Part shown: piece after piece, positions 54,925 through 64,000 of the stretch
How the letters are laid out: each line of letters begins with the position of its first letter
Numbering within the stretch: position 1 is the first letter of the stretch
Assembly (NCBI GenBank): GCA_902594825.1
Contig: CACJNO010000001.1
Span: forward strand, 1 to 64,000
Source: an uncultured Pelagibacteraceae bacterium
GTDB lineage: Bacteria > Pseudomonadota > Alphaproteobacteria > Pelagibacterales > Pelagibacteraceae
DNA length: 64,000 nt
Direction: 5' to 3'
The notes under the pieces: model-generated
What the model was told of the DNA's origin: nothing
The model's input: only the letters and a program-made list of their open reading frames with translations
Databases searched by the model: none
Made by a program: the position numbers and the translations under genes

Positions 54925-56262
54925 ATGCTTGCACAATATATTAGTTACGAATTTATTGCTCTGTTTATGTTTATAACGATGTTAGTCATGATGTTTACTG
55001 GACAAAGAGTATTTGGGGCTATTGGTTTTGTTGCAACTGCTTCTGCTTTATTAATTTGGGGCGAGGGCTCAATTGAAATGCCTTATACGGCTACTTGGAA
55101 ACTTTTTAAATGGTATCCAATGTTAACTTTGCCTTTATTCATTTATATGGGTTTCATGATATCTGAGTCAGGAATCGCTAATGATCTATATAAGATGTTT
55201 CATGTATTATTTGGAGGTTTGAAAGGTGGATTGGCTATTGGAACAATGTTTATGATGGTCGCTATTTCAGCTATGAATGGTTTAAGCGTTGCAGGTATGG
55301 CTATAGGGGCAACTATTGCATTACCCGAAATGTTAAAAAGAAATTATGATAAAAGGATGATAACCGGAGTTGTACAGGCCGGAAGTTCACTTGGAATTTT
55401 GATACCTCCAAGTGTTGTTATGGTTTTATATGGCATGATCGCTCGTCAACCAGTTAGTAAGCTTTGGATGGCTGGTATTCTTCCTGGTTTACTAATGGCA
55501 TCGCTTTTTTTAATTTATATTTATGTAAGATGTAAACTTCAACCAGAGCTTGGTCCTCCCTTAAAAAAAGAAGAGAGAGAAGTAAGTACTCTGGAAAAAA
55601 TAAGATTACTTAAAGCTGGAATTATTCCCTTTTTAATCTTTTTCTTTATGACAGGTTTGTTTTTAATGGGAATTGCAAGTTTAGTTGAGTGTTCAGCTGT
55701 CGGAGCATTCTTAGCAACTTTAGCAGCAATTTATAAAAGAAGATTTAATAAACAAGTTTTAGAAAATACCCTTAAAAAGACCTTAGGGGTTTCATGTATG
55801 TTTATGTGGATCATTTTAGCAGCTTTGACTTTTGGAGCTGTATTTGATGGTTTAGGTGCTGGTCGTGCTATTGAAACTCTTTTTATTGAAAGATGGAATT
55901 TAACACCATGGGGCGTACTAATTATGATGCAACTTTCATATATTTTAATGGGTATGTTTTTAGACGATACAGCGATGTTAGTAATTGTTGCTCCATTATA
56001 TGTTCCGTTAATAATTTCATTAGGTTTTGACCCTATTTGGTATGGAGTTCTTTATACAATAACATGTCAAATTGCTTACATGACACCTCCATTTGGTTAC
56101 AATTTGTTTTTGATGAGGGCAATGGCTCCTAAAGAAATTACTCTTCAAGATATTTATAGATCTATTCTTCCATTTGTTCTTATCATGGTAATAGGTTTAG
56201 CAATCGTTATGGCTTTTCCTGAAATAGCAACTTATCTGCCAGAGAAATATTTATCTAGATAA
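54925..56262 (+). CDS. TRAP transporter large permease (DctM)
   Basis: 445 residues, about 12 helices. Motifs GLKGGLAIGTMFMMVAISAMNGLSVAGMA and SSLGILIPPSVVMVLYGMIARQPVSKLWMAGILPGLL are characteristic of the mannitol/chloroaromatic-type DctM. The two-TM hairpins LDDTAMLVIVAPLYVPL and YMTPPFGYNLFLMRA are the substrate core. Substrate unknown. Confidence 0.88.
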   Translation: MLAQYISYEFIALFMFITMLVMMFTGQRVFGAIGFVATASALLIWGEGSIEMPYTATWKLFKWYPMLTLPLFIYMGFMISESGIANDLYKMFHVLFGGLKGGLAIGTMFMMVAISAMNGLSVAGMAIGATIALPEMLKRNYDKRMITGVVQAGSSLGILIPPSVVMVLYGMIARQPVSKLWMAGILPGLLMASLFLIYIYVRCKLQPELGPPLKKEEREVSTLEKIRLLKAGIIPFLIFFFMTGLFLMGIASLVECSAVGAFLATLAAIYKRRFNKQVLENTLKKTLGVSCMFMWIILAALTFGAVFDGLGAGRAIETLFIERWNLTPWGVLIMMQLSYILMGMFLDDTAMLVIVAPLYVPLIISLGFDPIWYGVLYTITCQIAYMTPPFGYNLFLMRAMAPKEITLQDIYRSILPFVLIMVIGLAIVMAFPEIATYLPEKYLSR

Positions 56263-56379
56263 TTCAACTTAAGGTTTAATTTATTTTAAGATTTTATTAA
56301 ATTTTCAAGGATAATTAAGTTTATTAAGATTTTAATTTATAATAGTATTTTTAATAATTATTAAACGAGAGGAGACCAA

Positions 56380-57456
56380 GTGAAAAAAGATAAGAAAATA
56401 ATAACGAACAAAAGACGTTCGTTTATTAAAAAAGCAGGTTTACTAACGTTAGGTGCGGCAGGAGCAACAGCTATCAAAGCTCCATATGCTTACTCTGCAT
56501 CGAATCCAATCAAATGGAGATTACAGACTTATTCTGGTGCTCCACTTGGTGCACATGTTATTAAGCCACAAATAGAAGCTTTTAATAAGGCTGCATTCGG
56601 TGAAATGGAAATTGAACTTTACTATGCAGATCAACTTGTTCCTACTGATGAATTGTTTAGAGCAATGCAAGCGGGAACTATTGATGCTGTACAGAGTGAT
56701 GATGCTACTATGGGATCACCTGTAGATATTCAGGTTTTTGGTGGTTATTTTCCATTTGCAACTAGATATAGCTTAGATGTTCCTTCTTTATTTAAGTATT
56801 ACGGTTTAAATGAAATATGGGACGAAGCTTACAGTGAAGTAAAAGGTGTTCAATGGCTAAGCACTAGTGCTTGGGATCCATGTCATTTATTTACTGTAAA
56901 TAAAAAAATAACAAAACTTTCTGACATGAAAGGACTACGTGTTTTTGGTGTTCCAACTGCAGGTAAGTTTTTGGCAAGATATGGATTAATTCCTGTTATT
57001 GTACCATGGGATGATGTTGAAGTTGCTATGCAAACCGGAGAGTTAGATGGTGTTTGCTGGTGTGGATTTACAGAGGCTTATGAAGTGGGTTGGGCTGATA
57101 TCTGTAAATATGCATTAACTAATTCAGTGACTGGCGCATGGTTTGGATCATATTTCGCTAATCAAAAAAGTTGGGATAAGTTAAGTCCAAAACTTCAAGC
57201 TCTTTACAGAATGTCAATTAACGACTCTCATTACTATAGACAAGTATGGTATTGGGGTGGAGAAGCTGACCTTCGTGTTAATGGTAAGAAAATGGAACTT
57301 ACAAGTCTTCCAGCAAACGAGTGGAGCCAAGTAGTTAAGGACTCTGAACAATTCTGGGATGAGACTTCTAAGATTAGTCCAAGAGCTAAAAAAGTTGTTG
57401 ATGCATTTAAATTATATGCAGCAACAATGGAAAAAGCTGGATATCCTTACAGATAA
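56380..57456 (+). CDS. TRAP transporter substrate-binding protein (DctP)
   Basis: 358 residues with a twin-arginine signal (KRRSFIKKAGLLTLGAAGA) of the DctP/7 type. Body: IEAFNKAAFGEMEIELYYADQLVPTDELFRAMQAG and CWCGFTEAYEVGWADICKYALTN. The Trp-rich binding site suits an organic acid or amine. Ribosome site GAGAGGAGACC before the start. Followed by a terminator. Confidence 0.82.
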   Translation: MKKDKKIITNKRRSFIKKAGLLTLGAAGATAIKAPYAYSASNPIKWRLQTYSGAPLGAHVIKPQIEAFNKAAFGEMEIELYYADQLVPTDELFRAMQAGTIDAVQSDDATMGSPVDIQVFGGYFPFATRYSLDVPSLFKYYGLNEIWDEAYSEVKGVQWLSTSAWDPCHLFTVNKKITKLSDMKGLRVFGVPTAGKFLARYGLIPVIVPWDDVEVAMQTGELDGVCWCGFTEAYEVGWADICKYALTNSVTGAWFGSYFANQKSWDKLSPKLQALYRMSINDSHYYRQVWYWGGEADLRVNGKKMELTSLPANEWSQVVKDSEQFWDETSKISPRAKKVVDAFKLYAATMEKAGYPYR

Positions 57457-57466
57457 TAATTTAACT

Positions 57467-57492
57467 TAAGGCGCCTTTAATTAGGCGCCTTA
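57467..57492. terminator. Terminator between TRAP and SDR genes
   Basis: Perfect 9 bp stem TAAGGCGCC / GGCGCCTTA with loop TTTAATTA, in the gap between convergent genes; T-run weak on both strands but the stem is strong for this AT-rich genome. Confidence 0.65.
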
Positions 57493-57499
57493 TTGAATT

Positions 57500-58255
57500 C
57501 TAAGGTTTTGAAGTAATCCCACCGTCAACTATAATTTCAGTTCCAGTAATATAACTAGCCTGATCACTTAATAAGAACATACAAACATTAGATATATCAT
57601 GAGGTTTTCCAACTCTTTGAAGTGGAATAAGTTTTTCTAAATTTTTTTTAGATTTGGGATTATTTTTCCATCGTTTTTGCATACCAGTTTCTATCGGACC
57701 AGGTAAAATTATATTTGATCTTATATTATTAGAGGCAAATTGAATTGCTAATGATTTTGAAAGTCTAATCATTGCTGCTTTCGATGCACCGTAAGCATCT
57801 TGTGGCTTGTCATCACCAGATAAAGCATCTACAGAGGAAATATGAACCATCGAACCAAAATTATTTTTTTTCATTAATGGAACTATAGTTTTAGATAAGT
57901 ACATCATTGATTTTAAATTGATTTCAAATACTTTGTCCCAAATTTCAGTTTTTATATCAGTAGCAGAAACATCTTTATTAAACCATAAAACTCCAGTTGT
58001 ATTTATCAAATAGTCAATACTTTTATTTTTTTTATAAAATTTTTCTATTGCAGATTTTAGTTTATTTAAATTAGTTACGTCTAATCTTTTAAAATCACAA
58101 TTTATATTCTCACTTAAAAAATTTTTACTTGGACTTTGAAGATCCAACATAAGAACTTTAATACCATTTTCAGATAGATTTTTAGATATTTCCAACCCCA
58201 TGCCGCCACAAGCACCAGTTACAACTGCATTTTTACCTTTATATAAGAGTTCCAT
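57500..58255 (-). CDS. Short-chain dehydrogenase/reductase
   Basis: 251 residues, FabG-like. Motifs: AVVTGACGGMGLEISKNL, NTTG, catalytic Ser in HISSVDALSG, YGASKAAMIRLSK with Tyr-Lys, and VDGGITSKP. NAD(P) oxidoreductase of unknown substrate. Abuts the ALDH gene upstream, so the two form a leftward unit. May process the aldehyde/alcohol imported by the TRAP system. Confidence 0.8.
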   Translation of the reverse strand: MELLYKGKNAVVTGACGGMGLEISKNLSENGIKVLMLDLQSPSKNFLSENINCDFKRLDVTNLNKLKSAIEKFYKKNKSIDYLINTTGVLWFNKDVSATDIKTEIWDKVFEINLKSMMYLSKTIVPLMKKNNFGSMVHISSVDALSGDDKPQDAYGASKAAMIRLSKSLAIQFASNNIRSNIILPGPIETGMQKRWKNNPKSKKNLEKLIPLQRVGKPHDISNVCMFLLSDQASYITGTEIIVDGGITSKP

Positions 58256-59632
58256 TTATTGCTTTTTCCTCAAGTGAAAACTTTTTGGAGCCGTAAGTTT
58301 TTCATAAGCAACTTCTGATAATGAGCAACCTTTTCCAGTCTCTTTAACACCTGTCCATGATAAAGCTGGATCTAGGTAATCACATCTATTCATATAAAAA
58401 GTTCCTGTTTGAACTTGATTTCCAATTTTTTCTGCTATTTCGATGTCATTAGTCCAAATTGATGCTGTTAAACCATAAGGACTATCATTCATTAATTTTA
58501 CTGCTTCATTCTCATCTTTGACTTTCATAATCCCAACACAAGGACCAAATGTTTCTTCTGTCATAAAATTCATCTCATGATTTACATTTGTTAAAATTTG
58601 TGGAACTAGATAATTTTTATGTTCTTTTGGATAAACAAACTTATTTTCATCAATCATTTTTTTAGCACCTTTATCAAGAGCAGCATTCATTTGATTTATT
58701 ATAAATTCAGCTGCAGATAGTTTGACAACTGGGCCTAAGTTTGTTTCTTTTTTTAAGGGGTTTCCAAAGTTATAATTATAAGTCTTTGATATAAACGACT
58801 CTAAAAATTTATCATAAATTTTTTCATCTACATAAATTCTTTCAATTCCGCAACAGGATTGACCTGAATTAAAAAAAGAACCATCAACTAAATTTTCAAC
58901 AGTTTTTTCTAAATCACAATCGTATCTTGCATAAGCGGGATCTTTACCACCTAGTTCTAAAGCCATGTCGATAAATTTTGTATGAGTAGCTTTTTGAACT
59001 TCATATCCTGCTTTTACCGAACCAGTAAATGAAACAAAATTAACTCTAGGATCTGAAACAATTTTTAAACCATCTTTATGGTTTAAATGTAAATAATTAA
59101 AAACATTTTTTGGTAAAGTTTTTTTTGCTGATTGATAAAGTTGTTCAGCACATAGTGGTGTTTGAGCTGAATGTTTTAAGATGACACTATTTCCTGCTGC
59201 CATAGAAGGAATAATTGAATTTACTGCAGTTAGATAAGGATAATTCCATGGGGCAATAACAAATACAACCCCCAAAGGTCTTCTTCTTATAAAATTTTTA
59301 AAATTGTTGTCTTTTGTAACATCAATGTCAGCTAACTTTTTTTCAGCAATTGACAACATGTAATCAGCTCTTTCTTTGAAACCTCCAAGTTCTCCGGCTG
59401 CTTGTGAAATTGGTCTACCTATTTGTCTACATAATTCTTCTGCAATTATTTCTTTTTTTGATAAAAAATCTTCAACAAATTTTTTTAATAGCTCTACTCT
59501 TTCTTTGACGCCTAAATGACCCCAGCTAGTTTGAGCTTCAATTGAATTGTTGAGTGTTTCTTCAATTTTATCCGAGTGATATTCTCTTTCTATATAAACC
59601 TTGTTATCTATTGGACTAATAGTTTTTTGCAT
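58256..59632 (-). CDS. NAD(P)-dependent aldehyde dehydrogenase
   Basis: 458 residues. Catalytic Cys near 260 in FNSGQSCCGIER, Glu in ALELGGKDPAY, and the APWNYPYLT Asn. Slightly short relative to most ALDHs (N-terminal region trimmed). Downstream gene is the SDR. Divergent from Fe-ADH over 71 bp. An alcohol-to-acid route with Fe-ADH is inferred. Confidence 0.82.
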   Translation of the reverse strand: MQKTISPIDNKVYIEREYHSDKIEETLNNSIEAQTSWGHLGVKERVELLKKFVEDFLSKKEIIAEELCRQIGRPISQAAGELGGFKERADYMLSIAEKKLADIDVTKDNNFKNFIRRRPLGVVFVIAPWNYPYLTAVNSIIPSMAAGNSVILKHSAQTPLCAEQLYQSAKKTLPKNVFNYLHLNHKDGLKIVSDPRVNFVSFTGSVKAGYEVQKATHTKFIDMALELGGKDPAYARYDCDLEKTVENLVDGSFFNSGQSCCGIERIYVDEKIYDKFLESFISKTYNYNFGNPLKKETNLGPVVKLSAAEFIINQMNAALDKGAKKMIDENKFVYPKEHKNYLVPQILTNVNHEMNFMTEETFGPCVGIMKVKDENEAVKLMNDSPYGLTASIWTNDIEIAEKIGNQVQTGTFYMNRCDYLDPALSWTGVKETGKGCSLSEVAYEKLTAPKSFHLRKKQ

Positions 59633-59703
59633 AATAATTTTGCTTAAATTTAGTTTATTAAGTGCTATATTTAATCATAAATTTCAAAACATTAAAATAG
59701 AAT

Positions 59704-60867
59704 ATGCAAAAATATAATTGGAATTACCCAACAACAATGTGGGTAGGAGAAAATAGAATAAAAGATCTTGGATCTGCTTGTAAAAATTTGAACATAAAAA
59801 AACCTCTTCTTGTAACAGATAGTGGCCTTGCTAAATCTGATATGATTAAAAATGTTTTAGCTAGTTTGAAAAAAGAGGAAATTCTTGTCGAATTATATTC
59901 TAATGTAGTTGGTAACCCAACAGGCACTAATGTTAATGAAGGTGTTGAGTGTTTTAATAAAAATAATTGTGATGGAGTAATAGCTTTTGGCGGAGGAAGT
60001 GGTTTGGATGTAGGGAAGGCAATTGCTTTTATGTCAGGTCAAAATTTACCTATTTGGGATTTTGAGGATGTTGGAGATAATTGGACTAAAGCAAATTCAG
60101 ATAAAATAGCCCCAATAATTGCTGTACCGACTACAGCTGGAACAGGCTCAGAAACAGGAAGAGCTTCAGTTATTTTGAACGAAGATACAGGTGTTAAGAA
60201 TATTATTTTTCACCCAAAATTTTTACCATCGATTGTAATTCTTGATCCTATTTTGACTGTAGGTTTGCCACCAAAAATAACTGCTGCAACTGGTATGGAT
60301 GCATTAGCTCATAATTTAGAGGCTTATTGCGCGCCTGGATTTCATCCGATGGCTGATGGAATTGCTTTAGAGGGAATGAGATTAATTAATAAGTGGTTGC
60401 TTGAAGCAGTAAATAATGGAACAAATATTGAAGCAAGGATGAATATGCTAACTGCAGCAAGTATGGGTTCAACTGCTTTTCAAAAAGGTTTAGGTGCTAT
60501 TCATTCATTAAGTCATCCAGTTAATGCTTTAAATAATGTTCATCATGGATTATCAAATGCAATTTTCATGCCTTATGTTTTAACTTTTAATAAAGATGTT
60601 ATTGAGAATAAGATAATTAAAGTTTGTGATTATTTAGAATTAAGAGATAAATCTTTTAATGGATTTATAGAGTGGGTGTTAGATTTGAGAAAAAAATTAG
60701 ATTTACCTCATAAGTTATCAGAAGTGATTGAGGAAAAAGATTTTGAATTAGACCGATTGTCAAAAATGGCTTTAGAAGATCCGTCAACTTCAGGCAATCC
60801 AAAAAAACTTACTGAGTCTGATATGAAAATTATGTATCAACATAGTATGTCTGGAACTCTTTTCTAA
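59704..60867 (+). CDS. Iron-containing alcohol dehydrogenase
   Basis: 387 residues, type III Fe-ADH. NAD loop GGGSGLDVGKAIAFM and metal-binding His in HNLEAYCAPGFHPMADG and HSLSHPVNALNNVHHGLSNAI. Oxidises a primary or amino alcohol; Fe-ADHs of SAR11 have been proposed for C1 and other alcohol oxidation. Overlaps the amidotransferase start by one base. Confidence 0.85.
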   Translation: MQKYNWNYPTTMWVGENRIKDLGSACKNLNIKKPLLVTDSGLAKSDMIKNVLASLKKEEILVELYSNVVGNPTGTNVNEGVECFNKNNCDGVIAFGGGSGLDVGKAIAFMSGQNLPIWDFEDVGDNWTKANSDKIAPIIAVPTTAGTGSETGRASVILNEDTGVKNIIFHPKFLPSIVILDPILTVGLPPKITAATGMDALAHNLEAYCAPGFHPMADGIALEGMRLINKWLLEAVNNGTNIEARMNMLTAASMGSTAFQKGLGAIHSLSHPVNALNNVHHGLSNAIFMPYVLTFNKDVIENKIIKVCDYLELRDKSFNGFIEWVLDLRKKLDLPHKLSEVIEEKDFELDRLSKMALEDPSTSGNPKKLTESDMKIMYQHSMSGTLF

Positions 60868-61661
60868 TGCCTAATTTAAATATACTTATAGTGGAAGGTA
60901 ATGATCCAAAAAATAATGAATTTTTTAAAAAGGCTGCAAAAGCCTCTTGTTCTGAAAACCTAAAAAATTTAGTTTTGAAATTAGAACCGAATTCAGAAAT
61001 TAAAATTATAAATCCTGCAAGAGATGATCAAACTAAAACTGCATTAGAGAATATCAAAAATTATGATGGAATTATTTTCACAGGTGGCGCTATGAGATTA
61101 AATGATATGACTGATGAAATCAAAAAACATATAAATTTTGCATCAGATTGCTTTAAATTTGACAATAAGATTTTAGCAATTTGTTGGGGTTTACAAGTTT
61201 GTTCTGTCGCAGCAGGAGGAAAGGTAGCTTCAGGAATAAATGGTGCACATATTGGCATAGCTTCAGATATTGAAATCAATGACGAAGGACAAAAAAATCC
61301 AATATATAAAAATAAAAAACTGAAATTTACATCACCAGCATTTAATTATGATGAAGTATGCGAAATGCCTCATGGTGCCACCTTATTATCTAGTGATAAA
61401 GTAAATAAAGTTATGGGTTTGCATTTTATTTCAGGAAAATCTGAGATTTGGGGATTACAATATCATCCAGACTATGAATATTGGCAGATGATCAACTTAT
61501 CAAGCGCAAGAAAAGATCGAATTATAGAAAATAAGCATTTTGATAATGAAAATGATTTTAAAAATCATATAGATTACATAAAAGAAGAGGATCAAAAATT
61601 AGATTTTAAAAATAGAACATGTGAAATAAAAAATTGGTTGGAAATTATAAAAATACATTAA
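60867..61661 (+). CDS. Class I glutamine amidotransferase-like protein
   Basis: 264 residues with a GATase1 fold: nucleophile C106 in LAICWGLQVCSVAAGG, and His in GLQYHPDYEYW. A synthetase partner domain is absent, so it may hydrolyse a gamma-glutamyl amide (as PuuD) or act with another protein. Directly follows Fe-ADH with one base overlap, which suggests amine or amino-alcohol breakdown by gamma-glutamylation. Inference only. Confidence 0.72.
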   Translation: MPNLNILIVEGNDPKNNEFFKKAAKASCSENLKNLVLKLEPNSEIKIINPARDDQTKTALENIKNYDGIIFTGGAMRLNDMTDEIKKHINFASDCFKFDNKILAICWGLQVCSVAAGGKVASGINGAHIGIASDIEINDEGQKNPIYKNKKLKFTSPAFNYDEVCEMPHGATLLSSDKVNKVMGLHFISGKSEIWGLQYHPDYEYWQMINLSSARKDRIIENKHFDNENDFKNHIDYIKEEDQKLDFKNRTCEIKNWLEIIKIH

Positions 61662-61665
61662 ATTT

Positions 61666-62778
61666 ATGCTTAGTTATATTGTTCCATTTATCTTTTTAAT
61701 TTTAGTAGTTGTGTTTATTCATGAATATGGTCATTATTATTTTGCAAAAAGATATGGAGTTGGTGTTACAGATTTCTCAATAGGTTTTGGTCAAGAAATT
61801 TTTGGATGGAATGATAAATCAGGCACAAGATGGAAAATATGTTGGATACCACTGGGAGGTTATGTAAAATTCTTTGGGGATCGAAATGTATTTTCTCAAG
61901 CTGATCAAGAAAAATTAATCCAAAAATATAATGAAGAAGATAGAAAAAAATTATTTGTTTTAAAACCATTATATCAAAGAGTTTTAATTGTATTCGGTGG
62001 TCCTTTGGCAAATTTTTTATTAGCAATAGTTATTTTTTTTTCAATTTATACATTTATTGGAAAAGATTTTACTCCAGCTGTAATAAATGAAGTCCAAAAA
62101 GATAGTCCAGCAATGGTTGGTGGTTTAAAAAATAATGATATCATTTTAGAAATTGATGGAAATAAAGTTAAGAGCATTATGGATGTCTCAAAATTTATAA
62201 TGATGTCTACTGATGATTTTATAGATTTCAAAGTTAAACGTTCGTACGATGAGCTATTATTAAAGATAAAACCTAATGTTGTTATGGGTGAAGATAATCT
62301 TGGTAATAAGATAAATAAAAGAATGGTTGGTATTAAATTAGGTGCTTATAACAATGAAATAAACCATATAAAATTAGGCCCAGCACAGGCAATTTTTCAC
62401 GCAGCTAATGAAGTTTATTACGTGAGTATTTCCTCATTAAAATATATAGGTGCCATGATTTTTGGTAAAGCAGACACTTCTCAGTTAGGTGGTCCAATAA
62501 GGATAGCTAAAATCTCGGGACAAGTTGCTGAATTTGGATTGTTAGCATTTATTAGCATGATGGCTTATATTTCAATCAGTCTAGGATTAATCAATTTATT
62601 CCCTATACCAATGTTAGATGGTGGTCATTTAATGTTTTATGCTTTTGAAAAAGTTTTAGGTCGACCTTTATCTCAAAAAACTCAAGAGGGTTTTTTTCGA
62701 ATCGGTTTATTTTTGCTGCTATCATTGATGATTTTTACAACATTTAATGACTTAAAAGACATTGGTTTGTTAGGCTGA
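61666..62778 (+). CDS. rseP: Site-2 protease RseP (M50 family)
   Basis: 370 residues, zinc membrane protease that cleaves regulators within the membrane. HEYGH at residues 19-23 and the third ligand in PMLDGGHLMF (about 316) are intact. One PDZ-like domain (about 115-200, VQKDSPAMVGGLKNNDIILEIDGNKV) rather than two. Helices at both ends. Not near dxr-bamA genes here. Starts 4 bp after the amidotransferase. Confidence 0.85.
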   Translation: MLSYIVPFIFLILVVVFIHEYGHYYFAKRYGVGVTDFSIGFGQEIFGWNDKSGTRWKICWIPLGGYVKFFGDRNVFSQADQEKLIQKYNEEDRKKLFVLKPLYQRVLIVFGGPLANFLLAIVIFFSIYTFIGKDFTPAVINEVQKDSPAMVGGLKNNDIILEIDGNKVKSIMDVSKFIMMSTDDFIDFKVKRSYDELLLKIKPNVVMGEDNLGNKINKRMVGIKLGAYNNEINHIKLGPAQAIFHAANEVYYVSISSLKYIGAMIFGKADTSQLGGPIRIAKISGQVAEFGLLAFISMMAYISISLGLINLFPIPMLDGGHLMFYAFEKVLGRPLSQKTQEGFFRIGLFLLLSLMIFTTFNDLKDIGLLG

Positions 62779-62936
62779 AAAATTTCTTAATAAAGTTAAA
62801 AAGATAAGTAAAATCAAGCTTTTTAGAAGAATTTACCACATATTGTGTATAACTTGTAATCACATACTAAAAAAAGTCTTGATTTATCAGTACTTTTGAT
62901 AATGATAGTAAATAACCTAATAAAACCGGAGCTAAA

Positions 62937-63212
62937 ATGAATAAAAAACAACTAGTAGTCAAGCTTTCAGGCGCTTTAAATCTAAGTAAAGCAGATGCTG
63001 AAAGAACTTTTGACACAATTACCAACACTATTCTAGATGCTTTAAAAGCCGATGACTCAGTAAAAATTGCTGGTTTTGGTACTTATAAAGTTGCTAAGAG
63101 AAAAGCGAGAGTTGGAAGAAATCCTAGAACTGGTGAACAGATTCAAATTGCTGCATCACAAAAGGTAAAATTCCTACCTGCTAAAGCTTTAAAAGAAGTA
63201 TTTAATAAATAG
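62937..63212 (+). CDS. hup: HU-family DNA-binding protein
   Basis: 91 residues, histone-like protein compacting DNA. Signature GFGTYKVAKRKARVGRNPRTGEQIQI and C-terminal KVKFLPAKALKEVFNK. Single gene with its own terminator directly after. The 158 bp upstream spacer likely carries its promoter; no box was strict enough to list. Confidence 0.93.
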   Translation: MNKKQLVVKLSGALNLSKADAERTFDTITNTILDALKADDSVKIAGFGTYKVAKRKARVGRNPRTGEQIQIAASQKVKFLPAKALKEVFNK

Positions 63213-63218
63213 TAATTT

Positions 63219-63252
63219 AAACAGCCTTAACGAATTTACGTTAAGGCTGTTT
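63219..63252 (+). terminator. Terminator of the HU gene
   Basis: Perfect 14 bp stem AAACAGCCTTAACG / CGTTAAGGCTGTTT with loop AATTTA, starting 7 bp after the hup stop. Confidence 0.85.
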
Positions 63253-63344
63253 CTATATGCAAATAATGCATACCCAATTTTCACAATCAACGTTAGATAT
63301 TTAAATTAATGAAATTATAAACCTCATTTTAAACAGGGAGGTTT

Positions 63345-64000
63345 ATGACTAAATTATTAAAAAAAATAACAGTACCACTGGTTAGTTTAATATTTTTATT
63401 AAATATGAGCAGTGCAGGAATGGCGGAAACAACAGTTTCTGCTGAGGTAGGTTTCATTTTTAATACCTTATTATTCTTAATTTGTGGTTTTCTAGTAATG
63501 TTTATGGCGGCAGGTTTTGCTATGCTAGAGTCCGGAATGGTTACATCAAAAAGTGTATCCGTTATTTGTGCAAAGAATATAGGTTTATTTTCAATCGCTG
63601 GAATTATGTTTTGGATGGTAGGTTACAATCTAGCTTACGGCATACCAGAAGGTGGGTATATTGGAAAATTTATTCCATGGTCTGATGCTAGTGCGGTAGA
63701 TACTGGTTATTCGGATGGATCTGACTGGTATTTTCAGATGGTATTCTGTGCAACTACAGTATCAATTGTATCTGGAACTATGGCTGAAAGAATTAAATTA
63801 TGGCCATTCTTTTTATTCGCCGCAATACTTTCAGGAATTATCTATCCAATAGTTATGGGTTGGCAGTGGGGTGGAGGCTGGTTAGCAGAATTAGGTTTTT
63901 CTGATTTTGCTGGATCAACTTTAGTACACTCAACTGGAGGAGCAGCTGCTTTAGCTGGTGCAATGATTATTGGCCCAAGACTTGGTAGATTTACAAAATC
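63345..64000 (+). CDS. amtB: Ammonium transporter (partial at right edge)
   Basis: About 218 residues visible. A signal-like hydrophobic start (about 1-27, ending MAE), then Amt helices: FLVMFMAAGFAMLESGMVTSKS, CATTVSIVSGTMAERIKLWPF and DFAGSTLVHSTGGAAALAGA, the last with a conserved pore region. Ammonium uptake at the membrane. Ribosome site AGGGAGG 4-10 nt before ATG 63345. The rest is outside the window. Confidence 0.92.
   Translation, partial: MTKLLKKITVPLVSLIFLLNMSSAGMAETTVSAEVGFIFNTLLFLICGFLVMFMAAGFAMLESGMVTSKSVSVICAKNIGLFSIAGIMFWMVGYNLAYGIPEGGYIGKFIPWSDASAVDTGYSDGSDWYFQMVFCATTVSIVSGTMAERIKLWPFFLFAAILSGIIYPIVMGWQWGGGWLAELGFSDFAGSTLVHSTGGAAALAGAMIIGPRLGRFTK

Noticed and set aside
62779-62936. 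AT-rich spacer before the HU gene as a replication origin
   Set aside because: No repeated DnaA-box cluster was visible and no replication genes are close.
1-64000. CRISPR arrays, insertion sequences, prophage or toxin-antitoxin modules
   Set aside because: No regular repeat-spacer pattern, transposase, integrase or toxin-antitoxin pair was recognised anywhere in the window.

Overview
The window is AT-rich and almost wall-to-wall coding, with many 1-20 bp overlaps, gaps usually under 100 bp, Lys/Asn/Ile-rich proteins and one tRNA. There are no insertion sequences, phage genes or CRISPR arrays. Gene content (tandem SAM-II/SAM-V riboswitch leader, TauABC, dimethylglycine-dehydrogenase-like protein, TRAP transporter, ScfR-family regulator of isocitrate lyase, alphaproteobacterial elongator tRNA-Met) points to a streamlined marine alphaproteobacterium of the SAR11/Pelagibacterales type. 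All functions below are read from the sequence; no database search was run.

Layout. (1) 1-1.6 kb: a homocysteine S-methyltransferase cut by the left edge, preceded by two stacked SAM-sensing RNA elements, then a TauE/SafE exporter. (2) 1.6-15.7 kb: a molybdenum region. It holds moaB; a form II CO-dehydrogenase-like enzyme (coxG, coxS, coxL, coxM) with a split XdhC/CoxF chaperone and a MobA-like cytidylyltransferase; the MsrPQ methionine-sulfoxide reductase; moaE, moaD, moaC and moaA, with a serine hydrolase and a thioesterase between moaD and moaC; and a SorA-type sulfite dehydrogenase with its cytochrome c. (3) 15.7-24.4 kb: GYD protein, aldehyde dehydrogenase, FAH-family hydrolase, PEP carboxylase, CcdA, azoreductase, a gamma-butyrobetaine-hydroxylase-like dioxygenase and an inositol-phosphatase-family protein. 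(4) 24.4-27.3 kb: a leftward run of small genes (two unusual SMR proteins, DUF2798, NTF2-like, DUF1330 and secreted small proteins). (5) 27.4-30 kb: cysK-cysE, a VOC protein and a LysE exporter.

(6) 30-43 kb: a sulfonate/taurine region. HpsN-like dehydrogenase, phosphotransacetylase, Ldh2-type (sulfo)lactate dehydrogenase and TauABC run leftward; an omega-aminotransferase, alanine dehydrogenase and an FAD/GcvT oxidoreductase run rightward. The expected flow is uptake of taurine or related sulfonates, deamination with alanine recycling, and acetyl phosphate to acetyl-CoA; the C-S lyase is not in the window. (7) 43-50 kb: a double-HTH regulator, two small paralogous tail-anchored proteins, a polyprenyl-phosphoribose-like module (DprE2-like SDR, B12 radical SAM, UbiA-family transferase), tRNA-Met and an ABC-2 exporter. 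(8) 49.7-54.4 kb: isocitrate lyase, an ScfR-type regulator with repeated operator-like motifs between them, and several small genes. (9) 54.4-62.8 kb: a TRAP transporter beside SDR, ALDH, Fe-ADH and a glutamine amidotransferase, then RseP. (10) 62.9-64 kb: HU and the start of an ammonium transporter, cut by the right edge.
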